Below, one piece after another: positions 22,962-41,164 of a DNA stretch of 64,000 nucleotides. The notes under the pieces are model-generated. The model saw only the letters and a program-made list of their open reading frames with translations. It had not been told where the DNA came from and did no database searches. The position numbers were made by a program, and so were the translations under genes. Numbering within the stretch: the first letter of the stretch is position 1; each line of letters begins with the position of its first letter. The stretch comes from Rhodosporidiobolus odoratus (taxonomy: Eukaryota; Basidiomycota; Microbotryomycetes; Sporidiobolales; Sporidiobolaceae), in the NCBI GenBank assembly GCA_034387635.1, contig JAOANU010000005.1, forward strand, positions 992,001-1,056,000. The letters run 5' to 3'.

Positions 22962-24627
22962 ATGACTGCTCGCCGATCATCAGTCTCGCTCTCCCAAGGC
23001 ATCGCCCAGCTCTCAACTTCTCCCACTTCTCCCTCCGCCTTCCCTTCAACTTCCCTCCGTCTCGCAAATGGTTTCCCTGCCGAGGGCAAGTCACTCGCGC
23101 CTTTCCCCGCCAAAGAGAACTCTAGCACCCGTGTGCTGCTTCTCGAGAACGTCAACACCTCGGCCGTCGATATGTTGAAGGCCCAGGGTTTCTACATTGA
23201 AGAGATCAAGAAGGCGCTGGGTGAGGAGGAACTCATTGCCAAGCTTAAGGAGGGCAACTTCACCGCCGTTGGTATCCGTTCAAAGACCAAGGTCACCGCC
23301 CGCGTGATTGCCGAAGTCCCGTCGGTACGCACCTCTCTTCATTCTTTTCCTCCTGCTGAGATTCCGTATTGATGCGTTGCCTATCATGCGCAGCTCCTCG
23401 TTATCGGCTGCTTCTGCATTGGTACCAACCAAGTCGACCTCTTCGCCGCCGCCAAGGCCGGTATCGCCGTCTTCAACTCTCCCTTCTCCAACTCCCGCTC
23501 CGTCGCTGAGCTCGTCATCTCCGAGGTCATTGCCCTCTCTCGACAGCTTTGCGACAGGGCAAGGGAGATGCGCGAGGGTGTGTGGAACAAGGTCAGCAAG
23601 GGATGCTGGGAGGTCAGGGGCAAGACGCTGGGCGTGAGCGGCTATTTCTCTACCTACTTGACCTATTCTACACTGTTGAGCTCATGCTTGTACTCTTACA
23701 GATTGTTGGATACGGTCACATCGGCGCTCAGCTCTCCGTCCTCGCCGAAGCGATGGGCATGACCGTCCTCTACTACGACGTCCTCCCCATCATGCCTCTC
23801 GGTTCCGCCAAGCAGACCGACACTCTCGACGAGCTCCTTGCCGCTGCCGACTTCCTCACCCTCCACGTTCCCGAGCTTCCCGAAACGACCAACATGATCC
23901 GCGCTGAGCAGATTGCGAAGATGAAGGACGGTGCCTACCTCCTCAACAACGCCCGTGGCAAGGTCATCGACATTCCCGCCCTCATCGACGGACTCAAGAG
24001 TGGCAAGCTTGCCGGTGCCGCCGTCGATGTCTTCCCCTCTGAACCCGCCTCCAACGGCCCCAACTTTGGCGACTCCTGCAACGCCTGGTCCTCTGAGCTC
24101 CGCTCCTGCCCCAACCTCATCTTGACGCCTCACATCGGTGGTTCGACTGAAGAGGCGCAGAGCATGATCGGTGCCGAAGTCGGCGGTGCCCTCATCCGTT
24201 ACCTCAACTACGGTTCCACGATTGGCGCCGTCAACTTCCCCGAAGTCAACCTTCGTCCGATTCTTGCCGAGGGTACCGTTCGATTGTGCCACGTTCACTT
24301 GAACCAGCCGGGTGTGCTCAAGGTTGTCAATTCGATTTTGGCTGAGCACAACGTCGAGAAGCAGTTTTCGGATTCCAAGGTGCGTCGCTCGCCATATGTA
24401 CGGGCTCAGTAGCAATCTCTCTGATATGCTGTCCTTGATTGCAGGGTGACATCGCCTACCTCCTTGCCGACATCACCAATGTCGACGAGGCCGAGATCAA
24501 CGAGATCTACGAAGCGATTGCCAGCGTGCGTCTTCGCTCGACCTCTTGAACCCTCGTGACCTTGGAACTGACGTTATGATCGCTCCCACAGTCCCGAGCC
24601 AACATCGCGACCCGCATGCTCTTCTAA
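22962..24627 (+). CDS. D-3-phosphoglycerate dehydrogenase (SER3/SER33/SerA)
   Basis: First committed step of serine synthesis: oxidises 3-phosphoglycerate to phosphohydroxypyruvate with NAD. A Ser-rich N-terminus of about 45 residues precedes the catalytic domain (TRVLLLENVNTSAVDMLKAQ, TAVGIRSKTKVTARV, IGCFCIGTNQVDLFAAAKAG). The nucleotide-binding motif is IVGYGHIGAQLSVLAEAMGM. NNARGKVIDIPALIDGLKSG and AAVDVFPSEP follow, then the catalytic histidine in LTPHIGGSTEEAQ. The C-terminal ACT domain is HVHLNQPGVLKVVNSILAEH and GDIAYLLADITNVDEAEINE, likely the serine feedback site. Introns interrupt near 23322, 23635, 24380 and 24520. The protein ends RANIATRMLF at TAA 24625-24627. Confidence 0.92.
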
Positions 24628-25197
24628 GCGCGCTTCGCACCTTTCTAGCCTTTCTCGCATCTCTCGTCTCTGCCACATTCGCATATCCAGCTCGCTTGTC
24701 CCAACTTGCCCTATTCCGCAAAAAGCCTTTTCGACCGTGGCAACCATGTTCTATCTCTCCCTCACACCCAGTGACGTCTCAACCAGTAGCTTTTAAGTCG
24801 CAGTAATCTTCGTTTCTTCTCCGTCCTTGTTTTTTCCGAAGAAGAGGGGACGTAGTAATCTATAGATTGTGTTTCCTTCTCAGCGTGCTGTGCGAGAGTA
24901 GTTTCGAACTAGTCATGATGCGGCCGAAGGACTTGAGCGAGTCAAACGAGACGCGAGAAGAGCTAAGAGTCACTTGTCATGCCGGAGTCAAGTCCGAAAG
25001 TCGAGGAGAAGGTCAGCCACAACCTGTCCCCGCTCTCGCTCCTTTGCTAGAGCCAAACCTGGGATAGCTTATCAGACACTTTTCAGCGCACTAGAAGCCG
25101 CTTCTGCAACCCTCAACGCCTCCTTCCCGTTCTCACACTTTCCCAACAACTCGCTCATCTCCATCCGATTCTCACCTCAGTCCTAAAGTCAAATACC
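24628..25197 (+). promoter_or_regulatory. HIS7 upstream region
   Basis: 570-bp tandem gap. Several GAGTCA/GAGTCAC elements lie at about 24,935-24,995. They are near matches to the TGASTCA site of Gcn4/Cpc1-type regulators of amino-acid genes, but none is a perfect site. Confidence 0.3.
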
Positions 25198-27259
25198 ATG
25201 CTGTACCTCCTGGACTACGGAGCAGGAAACGTAGCGTCGCTTGGTATGTCTCCCTCGCTTTCAGCAGCTCCGGCCGGGGAAGCTGACCTCGCTTGCCTAA
25301 CTTATTCTGTTTGTTCATTTAGCCAACTCGGTCCGCTCGCTTGGGTTCGACTTCAAATGGGTTCAGTCGGTTGAGGATATCGAGAAGGCGGACGTGCGTA
25401 TTTAGTTCCCTTCAGTTCTGGCTGGTTTGGCAGGAAGCGGGAAAGAACGGCTTGAGCGAAGGCCAGTAGGAGGCTCCATCGGTGGTTATGGGCACACGGC
25501 TGACTTGGATAATCGTGTCGAATAGCGCATCCTCTTTCCCGGCGTTGGCAACTTCGGCTCCGCCATGGAAGGCCTCAAGAAGCGCGGTTTCGCCGAGCCG
25601 CTCAAGGCCTACATCGCCAGCGGTCGCCCTTACATGGGTATCTGCATCGGTATGCAGGCGCTCTTCGAATCTTCGACCGAAGCGCCGGAACAGAAGGGTC
25701 TTGGCGTGATCCCTGCCCAAGTCGGCAAATTCTCGTGCGAAGACAAGAGCGTCCCCTGCATTGGTTGGAACGGCGCCACGGAACGTCGAGCTATCGGTGA
25801 AGATGGTCGAACGGCTTACGGGCTCGGCGGTGGTGAGCAGAGCTACTACTTCGTTCACTCGTTCCGCGTCGACGCCAGCCAGCCCGGCATGGAGGACTGG
25901 AGCCTGACCTGGACCAAGTACGGCGACGAGGTTTACGTCTCGTCGGTGCAGAAGGGCAACGTCTTTGCGACCCAGTTCCACCCGGAAAAGAGTGGAAAGG
26001 CGGGTTTGGCGGTGTTGAAGGCGTGGTTGGACGCTACAGAGGGAGGAAAGAGTCTGGTCGATGCCAGTCAGAAGGACCTGCGACCGCGGGAAGACGTCGA
26101 CGCTGATCTCGTGCGCAAGGGCTTTACCAAGCGCATTGTCGCTTGCCTCGACGTCCGCGCAAATGATGACGGCGATCTCGTTGTAACGAAGGGGGATCAG
26201 TACGACGTGCGGGAAGCGGAAGAGTCGGAGACGTCCGGGGAGGAGAAGCCATCGGGAGCGCCTGAAGAGTCGTCCGCCGTCTCTCCCACTTCCGTCGTCG
26301 CTTCCACCACTCTTCCGTCATCTACCGTCTCTGCCGACCCGTCCGCCCCTCCTCCCGCCAAGCGGCAACGACAAGTCCGCAACCTTGGCAAGCCTGTCGA
26401 CCTCGCTCGTCGATACTTCGCTGAAGGTGCCGACGAAGTCGCCTTCCTCAACATTACCTCCTTCCGCGCCTGCCCTCTTCACGACCAGCCTATGCTCGAT
26501 GTTATCCGTCAAGCTGCCGAGACCGTGTTCGTTCCTCTCACCATTGGCGGTGGTATACGCGACACTACCGACCCCGACGGCACTTCACGGTCTGCTCTCG
26601 AAGTCGCCGGCACCTACTTCCGCTGCGGAGCGGACAAGGTCTCGATCGGGTCCGACGCTGTCTTCGCTGTCGAGGAGCTCCTCGCCAACGATGGCAGGCC
26701 GTCGGGCAAGACGGGAATCGAATCCATCTCGGACGCTTACGGTGCACAAGCCGTTGTTGTTTCCTTCGACCCGAAGCGAGTCTACGCCACTGCCCTCTCC
26801 GACATCCCCGAAGCCCACCGACCTTCCGCCGTCGACCTCTCTGCCCCTCTTCCCGGTTCTTCCATTCCCTTGAAGGCCGACCTGGGCCCGAACGGCGAGC
26901 AGTTCTGTTGGTACCAGTGCACGGTCCGGGGTGGACGCGAAGTGCGCGACATTGACGTCGTCCAACTCGCGCAAGGTGTCGAGAAACTTGGCGCCGGCGA
27001 GATCCTCCTCAACTCGGTCGACAAGGACGGCTCCAAGTCTGGATTCGACTGCCGGTTGGTCAGTCTCGTTAGGAGGTCGGTTGGGATTCCCGTCGTTGCG
27101 AGTTCGGGAGCGGGCAAGGTTGAGGACTTTGAAGAGGTGTTCAAGGTCACGGACGTTGAGGCGGCGTTGGCGGCGGGTATCTTTCACCGGAAGGAGGTTC
27201 CGATCGAGGATGTCAAAAAGCACCTTGTTGAGTCCAAGGTGCAGGTCAGGAAGGAGTAG
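25198..27259 (+). CDS. HIS7: Imidazole glycerol phosphate synthase HisH-HisF fusion
   Basis: Bifunctional histidine-pathway enzyme: a glutaminase supplies ammonia for cyclisation of PRFAR to imidazole glycerol phosphate and AICAR. The glutaminase part starts MLYLLDYGAGNVASL. It contains RILFPGVGNFGSAMEGL, the nucleophile loop YMGICIGMQALFES (Cys) and the His/Glu pair in FATQFHPEKSGKAG. The cyclase begins KRIVACLDVRANDDGDLVVT and ends near VASSGAGKVEDFEEVFKV, with LTIGGGIRDT, DKVSIGSDAVFAV and GEILLNSVDKDGS between. Two introns lie in the first 350 bases. About 50 residues rich in Ser, Pro, Glu and Thr, ending PPPAKRQRQVR, are inserted between GDQYDVRE and NLGKPVDLA. This makes the protein about 617 residues, longer than typical fungal HIS7. 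Confidence 0.95.
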
Positions 27260-27457
27260 ATGCTATAGACTTGAAAACTAAAAGGCCGGCAGTGGCCTGA
27301 TTATGCCAGCGGTACATCGCCTCGAGCGAAGGAAAGTGGAGAGGCGATGTCTTTTCCTTACGGGCGACTTCCCTCCTGTTCGCGGACGGGAACTGTATCC
27401 TGCGATGACCGTGTTTAGACGACGGGGACTTGCAACAGTACGTAACAGTACGACGCG

Positions 27458-29379
27458 TTACTGCTGTCGCTTCTTCTTTCCTTTAGCCTTCCCAACCTCC
27501 GCTTTCCGCTTGGGTGGCCTTATCGGTCTGCCTTCCTGCACTGCCAGCTTCCGCTTGTAGCTAGAAATGCGCAGGTGTCAGCGTCTGTATGCGGGATGTG
27601 CGAGAGAGACGAGGACTGCAACCTCACTCGGCCGCCCAAGCTTTCCGCGCTTGTGCCCTCGTCGGCGTCAATCTCCCCAGCCGTCGCATCTCGACACTGT
27701 CCTCGATCTCGGGTAGAATTGATCGCTTGTACCGGAAAATGTTGTAGGCGATGTTCATCTTGCCGGCTTCGAGCGAGGTTCGGATGGCTTTGCGCTGATC
27801 CTCCTTATCCGCTACGAGGCGCGTCTGCCAGATGGGCATCGGCGCGTCGGCAGACGAATCGAAATCAAGGAAGGTTTCGTCGAAGAAGGATTCGATGCCC
27901 TGAGGAGATTCTGGATGACGCAGCTCGCGTAGGAATTGCTCGACCAATTTCTCCTGCAGTTCGGGTTGAAGCCGGAGGAACTCGTCGGCGGTGGGTATGA
28001 TGCAGCCGAGGAAGGTGTAGAGACCGTAAGGATGCCACCACTCGCTCTTCCGTTCCGGATGAGCCGGATCCTTGCGAGAGTGTTTCCAGCGAATCCAGGT
28101 CGAAATGCGTTTGGTCTTGTACGAGAGCGGGTAGTATCGGAAAGCGAAAGCTTTTCCGGGTCCTCGACAGTTTACGTTGACGTGGGAGTTGCCGAAGACG
28201 GTCATGCGGGCGGTTTTGTGCTTGAACCGGCGTTGGTCTTCCTAATCAAACAATCAAACGAAACAGTCCAAAATTAGCTGTGCTTCTGCTAGCGCGCGAG
28301 ACAACGCACAGTCGCACCGCACCACCAGCCCTGTGTCTTTCCGATCACGTCGTAGCGATGGAAGGTGCCCGCTCGTTGCATCCGGCGCGTGTGGACGTTC
28401 TCCCGATCAATGCAGGCCCAAGTGCTCGCGTCGAAAACGTTGAAGTTGGCGTCCGACCTCTTTGGTCGTGGCCGAGCGCGAGCAATCTACATGCTCGAAA
28501 TAATGAGCACGTCTCGAATCTCCGCAAGAAAAAGGAGGGAGACTGCGTCTCACTTTGAAATCTTCCCTCGCGTCGTCCAGCTCTTTCTCCTCCGTGCCGG
28601 GCAGCTTTGGCTTGATGTCTTCCTCTTCGGCAGCGTCCGGCTTGATCGAAGGGGAGGGAGCGCGCGAGTGGGTTCGACTACATTTTCTGCGCTGTTCAGC
28701 GTGATCGCAGGGTTAGTTCAGTAGAGAGCAACGCACCTGCGCTGGAGCTCTTCTCCGTCGCCTTCTTCTCTTTTGACGACCATGACAGACTCGTGGTCCG
28801 AGTCTTCCTTGATCTCTGCTTCGAAGTCGACCGACTCGTCTGGTTCGTCTTCTGAGCTGACGTCCGCCTCATCTGTCTCTTCATCCTTGACACCGAAGTC
28901 GGGAGAGAGTGACGTCGCCGGGGGGTTTCTGACGTGTGCCAGTGAGCTATTCGGAGAAAGCCTTGTCAAGGGAGGAGGAAACAAGCATTATAGGTATCGG
29001 GTTCAACGTACTAGTCCTCGTCTTCGCTGTCGAAGACCGGAAGCTCGGAGACTTCAAAGAACTCAGAGTCTCCATCAGAAGGGTCATCGTAAGGTCTGCA
29101 AAGCCGCAGAGTGACGGGTGTCAGGCCGACGGCTCGCAGGGGTGAAGGGGTGAAATAGAACGAACGCAGATTCTACTGGCTTGGCATGCGCAGACCGAGC
29201 TTCGAGCTCTTCTGCCTTCGACGGTTCAGACGGAGATGGTGCGCAGGCCCTCGCACGTAGACCGGGCAGGGTGCTGCAGGGACAGAAAAGCGGGTGAATA
29301 AGGAGAAAAAGGCAGAAAAACAAGAAACGGGGGCGTACAAGATCCCGAGCTCGTTTCCGAAAGGCAGCCCTTCGTCCAT
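27458..29379 (-). CDS. Unknown protein, acidic N-terminus and Trp-rich conserved-looking core
   Basis: Not recognised. Tentative start MDEGLPFGNELG at 29379. The N-terminal third is acidic (DDPSDGDSEFFEVSELPVFD, DEETDEADVSSEDEPDESVD). A spliced run EEKELDDAREDFK joins IARARPRPKRSDANFNVFDA, STWACIDRENVHTRRMQRAG, TFHRYDVIGKTQGWWCGATV, RFKHKTARMTVFGNSHVNVN and FAFRYYPLSYKTKRISTWIR, then WKHSRKDPAHPERKSEWWHP. This block is rich in Trp, Tyr and Arg and looks like a folded domain. Helical sequence follows (LQPELQEKLVEQFLRELRHP). The C-terminus is a basic tail (GRPIRPPKRKAEVGKAKGKK) that could be a nuclear signal. One join near 29,100-29,190 could not be put in phase, so the 5' end is uncertain. Confidence 0.55.
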
Positions 29380-29869
29380 TGCTGCCCATTGACTCGTCGA
29401 TGGCGTCTCGTGAGGTCAACTAGCCTGTTGACATGATGACACGATGTGACCGTATCGAGAGGTGCGGTTGAGGGGGCCGGTACCTGGGCAGAGCGCTGTT
29501 GACTGGGGCAGCTGAATTGCGGTTCTGGGTCCTCTCCAGCCGTACACGCGCTGGCTACGGCGCGCGGGGCTGCGAAATTTGAGAAGGTCCAATTGGGAGA
29601 GGTGATTGCAACGCAGGAGGACGAGGTTGCGCTCTGTTCCATCAAACCTGCCGAGTCTTGATATACGCGACTAGCCCCACTAGACCGCCTACCGTCCCAT
29701 CGCGCATCTACTGTAGTCCCCTCTGAGCCAAGGCCTCTCCTCCTTCTCCTCCTCACCGACTCCTCACGAACCGCTCGAGTAGTCGACACTCACGCCGGCC
29801 AGCTCAAGCACCTGATTTACACGCTTTTTATCTACTTTAAAGCGCCCTCAACTCGTACAAACACCCGCA
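29380..29869. promoter_or_regulatory. Divergent gap, unknown gene / ROT1
   Basis: 490 bp between divergent genes. An A/T-rich block (29,818-29,840, TTTTTATCTACTTTAAAG) lies 30-50 bases before the ROT1 start and may be a core promoter element. Confidence 0.4.
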
Positions 29870-30972
29870 ATGCGTCCCTACGCCTTCCCACGCGCCCTCG
29901 TCGCGCTTGCGGCAGCCGCACTCGATCTCATCCCCGGTCAATCTGGCACCTTGGGCGGGATAACGGCCGTAGCAGCCCAGTCAACATGGGAGGGAGTCGG
30001 CACGTGGAGCTCTGGCAACGGGGCTGTCTTGACTGGACCTGTGCGCACTTCTTCGCTCCTCTCTCCTTCATAAATGGCCAAGTCAGATTGACAACCTTCA
30101 CCTATAGACATTCGGTGTACCTTACAACAACTCCTTCGTCTATCCTCCCGTTGCGGGTTACTCGTTCTCGTTCACCGATGATGGCTACTACGAACAAGCA
30201 CAATGTCCGTTTTCATGCCTCCTCCTGTCCCCGAACGAACCAGCTGATCTATCTCCTATCACAGTTACTTGGAATTCGAACGCTACGTGTGTCTCGTTTG
30301 CAGGAGTTGCACGAAGCTCAGAGTCGACAAAGACTGACTTTTCTGCATCACGGCTGTCCCTCTCTCTCCTCGACTGTCCCCACGTCTCTGTCCCTCGCAG
30401 CGACCACCACTGCATTGAAGCCGTCGTGATCTGGAGTCATGGCACCTACGAGGTGCTGTCCAACGGGTCAATCACGACCGACCCGACTGTCTTCGCGGCC
30501 GACAACCGGATTCAGACGCAAAACGCCTGCAACCACGTCTCGTCGTCCATCTACTACTACAATTCGCCGGGACTCTACAAGACGTGGGCTGTTAGCGAGT
30601 GGAGGAGTAAGACCATGTTGAGGGCGAGTACTTTTTCTGTCCTTGCCTGCGAGAGCTCCTTCTCACATTGTTTCCCCGCAGCTCGGCTCGTTCGATGGAA
30701 CCCTCTTGCCGCGCATGTACAAGATCAGCGACTCTCCTCGAGACTACATGTTCCCGAGCTCGTGGGTTTTCCGCTCTGTCCTACCTAGAATAATTGCTGA
30801 TCCGCTTGCTTGTCATATTTACTCGTCTGCTCTCGTCCCTTGCGTACCACGCTTATAGTGCCATCACGTACGTCTTACTCGCTGCTGAGCCATCATGTCT
30901 GCAAGTCGAGCTGACCTTGATTTTTTTTCCCACAGCAACACCTCTAGCGGAACCTACACTATGCGAGCATGA
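29870..30972 (+). CDS. ROT1: ROT1-like ER folding chaperone
   Basis: Fungal-specific ER membrane/lumen protein needed for folding and for cell wall 1,6-beta-glucan synthesis in yeast. MRPYAFPRALVALAAAALDL is a signal sequence. The family blocks appear in order after splicing: EGVGTWSSGNGAVLTGP, FGVPYNNSFVYPPVAGYSF, SFTDDGYYEQAQ (the hallmark FTxDGYYEEA block), EAVVIWSHGTYEVLSNGSIT, TTDPTVFAADNRIQTQNACN, YYNSPGLYKTWAVSEWR, GSFDGTLLPRMYKISDSPRD and YMFPSS. The C-terminus NTSSGTYTMRA ends at TGA 30970-30972. I see no strong C-terminal membrane anchor in the last exon, although yeast Rot1 is described as membrane-anchored. About six small introns interrupt the gene. Confidence 0.8.
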
Positions 30973-31474
30973 GCTAACTGCCCCATTATTGACCCCACCA
31001 CGAATAGACCCTTGGTTCTCGCATCCGCTTGTTGTGTTTGCTACCCGCTCGATACCCCTCCGCACCTCGCAGCTGTAGATCTCTTTCTTCTATTTTCTTT
31101 TCTTTTCCTCTTGGCAGCAAGATACGCATTTGCCTCCGCCCGCGGTTAGGCTCGCGTCGGACTTCCTTCTCTGCGAGCATGCCGAGACGTCTGAGGAAGC
31201 AAAGCAGGAGGCACGAAAAGTTTAGCTCGAACGAATTTCTACCTCCCTTCTCGCCGGGAACAGCGAACGTTCCTTCCCTCTTCGCCTCTTATTACGCTGG
31301 CTTGCTGGAGCTGAACCGCCCTTCTCCGCTCACTGCACCCTTCACAGGTCACTTGCCGTACGTTCCCTCGCTACGTCCAGTAGTAGTGCCGCCTTGACCC
31401 TCCCCACTCCTCATCAGTAGCGAAGAAGGAGTCCTCACTCGCCTACCAGCTCGCCATAGGGCACGAATCTTGAT
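30973..31474 (+). promoter_or_regulatory. DYRK kinase leader with pyrimidine tract and possible uORF
   Basis: 502-bp tandem gap. A CT-rich tract (31,078-31,110) is followed by a short frame beginning ATGCCGAGACGTCTGAGG at about 31,180. That frame would be an upstream ORF if it lies in the transcript. Confidence 0.35.
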
Positions 31475-38898
<7,424 letters not shown>

Positions 38899-39233
38899 AT
38901 AGGTTAGACGGTAAGCTTTCACAGCTTCTCATCATAACATAGTAAGCGGAACCAAATCTCGCTATGCTTGCAGGTCTCTACTCCCTTTCGTTCTTTCTGC
39001 ATCTTGGCACGCTCTCTTCTTGCCCCCATTCCCTCCTTTCGGTACACCACGGGCCTCGTTCGCTTTTCTTACCCCCCTTGTACAGACCACCCTCGCATTC
39101 GATACCTTTTCAGCCTCGTGCTTTCCAGCGTCAGCCGGGATTGACAGCGCAAAGATCTCGTGTATTCCAGCTAAGTATGTGGCTACGGTTGGCGAAGAGA
39201 GAAGGACAAGCACATCCGCCCATTCCGACCTTT
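38899..39233. other. Convergent gap, 3' regions only
   Basis: 335 bp between converging genes. It contains a pyrimidine-rich block (38,980-39,110). No gene is supported. Confidence 0.4.
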
Positions 39234-40821
39234 TCAGTTCCTCCCCCCGAATCCCGCTTTCCCAAGCATGGGGTTCCACCCGCCTTGCGCTTCGACTCCC
39301 GACTTGACTTTTTGGAAGCGAGGGTGGCCATCGAGCGGACCGGCACCAAGCTCGATGAGGAGCGTCAGGCCTTGGGCCTGAAGAATGGACTGAGAAGGTC
39401 AAATTTCGTTTGGGGTAGGGAGACGGTCCGAAGGTGGGTCAGCGCGATTGCTCTGACGGTTGGTGACTGAATGAAACGCACGAAACCCCACGCATCCTTC
39501 GTGCCACTCTCGAACCCGCTGGGCATCTCCTCGTACCCCTTCTCGCTGGCTCCGAGCCACGTGCGAAGGTGATTATTGTAGGGACCGACGACGCGGTGCG
39601 TGAGGGCGCTATTGCCGGCGGAGAAGACGTGCTGAAGCAGTCGGGGCACGGGTCAGCGGGGGAGGAGGCGTAAGGGGGGAGGGTAGAAGAAAATGCACAA
39701 GAAGAGGGTTGAAGACAAATTGAGGGTTCGTGGCGCGAGCGGTAGCGCGAACGCTGAGCAGTATAGGATGCGTCAGCTCAGGCTTGGAAGGAGGAAAGAA
39801 GGGAGACGGGGAACTGACTGCGCCTGTACCTTCGCATGATTCTGCCAAGAAAGCTTTCCCTCAAACCCCTCCGGGAAGTACAGGTCCAACAGACGCTGCG
39901 AGGGTTCACCCTGAGTAGAGGCAGTGGTCGCTTTGGCCCAAGGGCTCGAGACGTCTTCGCGCGAGAAACTACCGTCGTGCTGGACGAGACCTTCGGCGCC
40001 GAGGTCGGCTAGGTCGAACCAGCCACGGTCGCGCCAGAGGGGCTCAAAGGGGGCCATGAGTTGGATGGCGAGCGTCGGGGCTAGGTCTGCAAGGAAGGAG
40101 AAGGCGAGCGCGAGCTGGAAGTGACCGGAGGAAAAGAAGAGAAAAGGGGGACGTACTGTACGAATACTGGATCGCAACCGACATTTGGAACGGCGTGATG
40201 TGACAGCCATCGCGAGGCAGGACGCCATGGTTGGCGAGAGCATTCAGCGCGGGACAAGGTGAGCGAGAGGCGCCTTGTTCGAGATGCGAGTCGCCCCATG
40301 CGCCACGAGCGCCGATGCCTTGCCAATGGGTCCACGCCCAGAGCCCTGTTCCACGACCCGTGAGCGTGACATCATACCAGAGAAGCAAGGTAACGAGCAT
40401 ACAGTCCGGACTCCTCTTCTCGCCGAGCCTCCTGGCAATTGCGCAGAGAAGCCAAACAACCGGACGCTCGGCGAACGGGGGCGGACGAGTAGGAGAGAAT
40501 CCGTGCGGAGTGACTGTGAGGTAACGCTTGCTCGGAGTCATGAAGTTGAGGAGGAAGAGGATGAGATCGACCGAGTGAAGGACGAGGATGAAAACGCCGA
40601 CCTGGGCGAGGCGGAGGGTCGAGACGGCCTGCGGCGGGGCATAGTCAGCGCCAGTGTTCCAGATAGAGAGTATTAGACTCACTAGACGCTGTAGACCAGA
40701 GAAAAGGAGAAGAGCGGGAGGAATGCTCATTCCCGTAAAAGTGGGCGACGAGAGATGACCTGCAGCTTTGACAAGTCAGCGACTTGGCGGTGCGCAGCGC
40801 GACGGGCTTACTCTTGCTCAT
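39234..40821 (-). CDS. Heme-thiolate (chloro)peroxidase family with N-terminal membrane segments
   Basis: Member of the heme-haloperoxidase/unspecific peroxygenase superfamily. Exon 1 (MSKS) joins across an intron to HLSSPTFTGMSIPPALLLF. About 150 N-terminal residues contain hydrophobic segments (LRLAQVGVFILVLHSVDLIL and PVVWLLCAIARRL) instead of a simple signal peptide. The heme ligand motif is intact: SRSPCPALNALANHGVLPRD (PCP with axial Cys). The second conserved motif, normally Glu-His-Asp, reads LVQHDGSFSRED, so Glu is replaced by Gln (codon CAG at about 39,984-39,992). WLGASEKGYEEMPSGFESGT and DAWGFSILQAQGLTLLIELG follow. The protein ends KAGFGGRN. Whether it is active, and on what substrate, is unknown. 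Confidence 0.75.
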
Positions 40822-41164
40822 GGTTCGTAGTGGTGTACGGGAGAACAAACAGGACGAGGTCGTAGGAGGAGAAGGAAGAGGAGGCAGCCGAGGTCGAGGG
40901 ACATCCGGCGGACGATCCGGCGGACCAGCGGAGTGTCTATTTCTGGTACTCTTGGGCAGCAGTAAGGTTCCGTTCTGAGGTTCACCCACCCACAGCTCTG
41001 GAGACGACGCTCGAACGGCTTGCAACGGGCGACCAGGACAAAGCGAAGCTGAGAAGGTCATCGGTCATCCTCGGTAAGCCCCTCGTCAATGGGGTGGGTA
41101 TCCTTCGTTTTGCATTGCGAATATCTAATATACTGTTTGCTCTCCAGTCGAAGTGAAGTGCGCC
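40822..41164 (-). promoter_or_regulatory. Peroxidase upstream region with possible 5'-UTR intron acceptor
   Basis: 343 bp between POM152 and the peroxidase start. On the minus strand the 12-mer TGACCTTCTCAG (complement of 41049-41060) matches a proven intron end in the next gene (39390-39401), which suggests a leader intron. Confidence 0.35.

Noticed and set aside
24930..25000. Possible Gcn4/Cpc1 sites before HIS7
   Set aside because: Only GAGTCA half-matches; no perfect TGASTCA, so not claimed as regulatory sites.
26585..27223. 212-codon minus-strand frame inside HIS7
   Set aside because: Antisense shadow of the well-supported HIS7 cyclase, caused by GC-rich third positions.
31029..31397. 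122-codon frame upstream of the DYRK kinase
   Set aside because: No family similarity; at most it contains a short upstream ORF in the leader.
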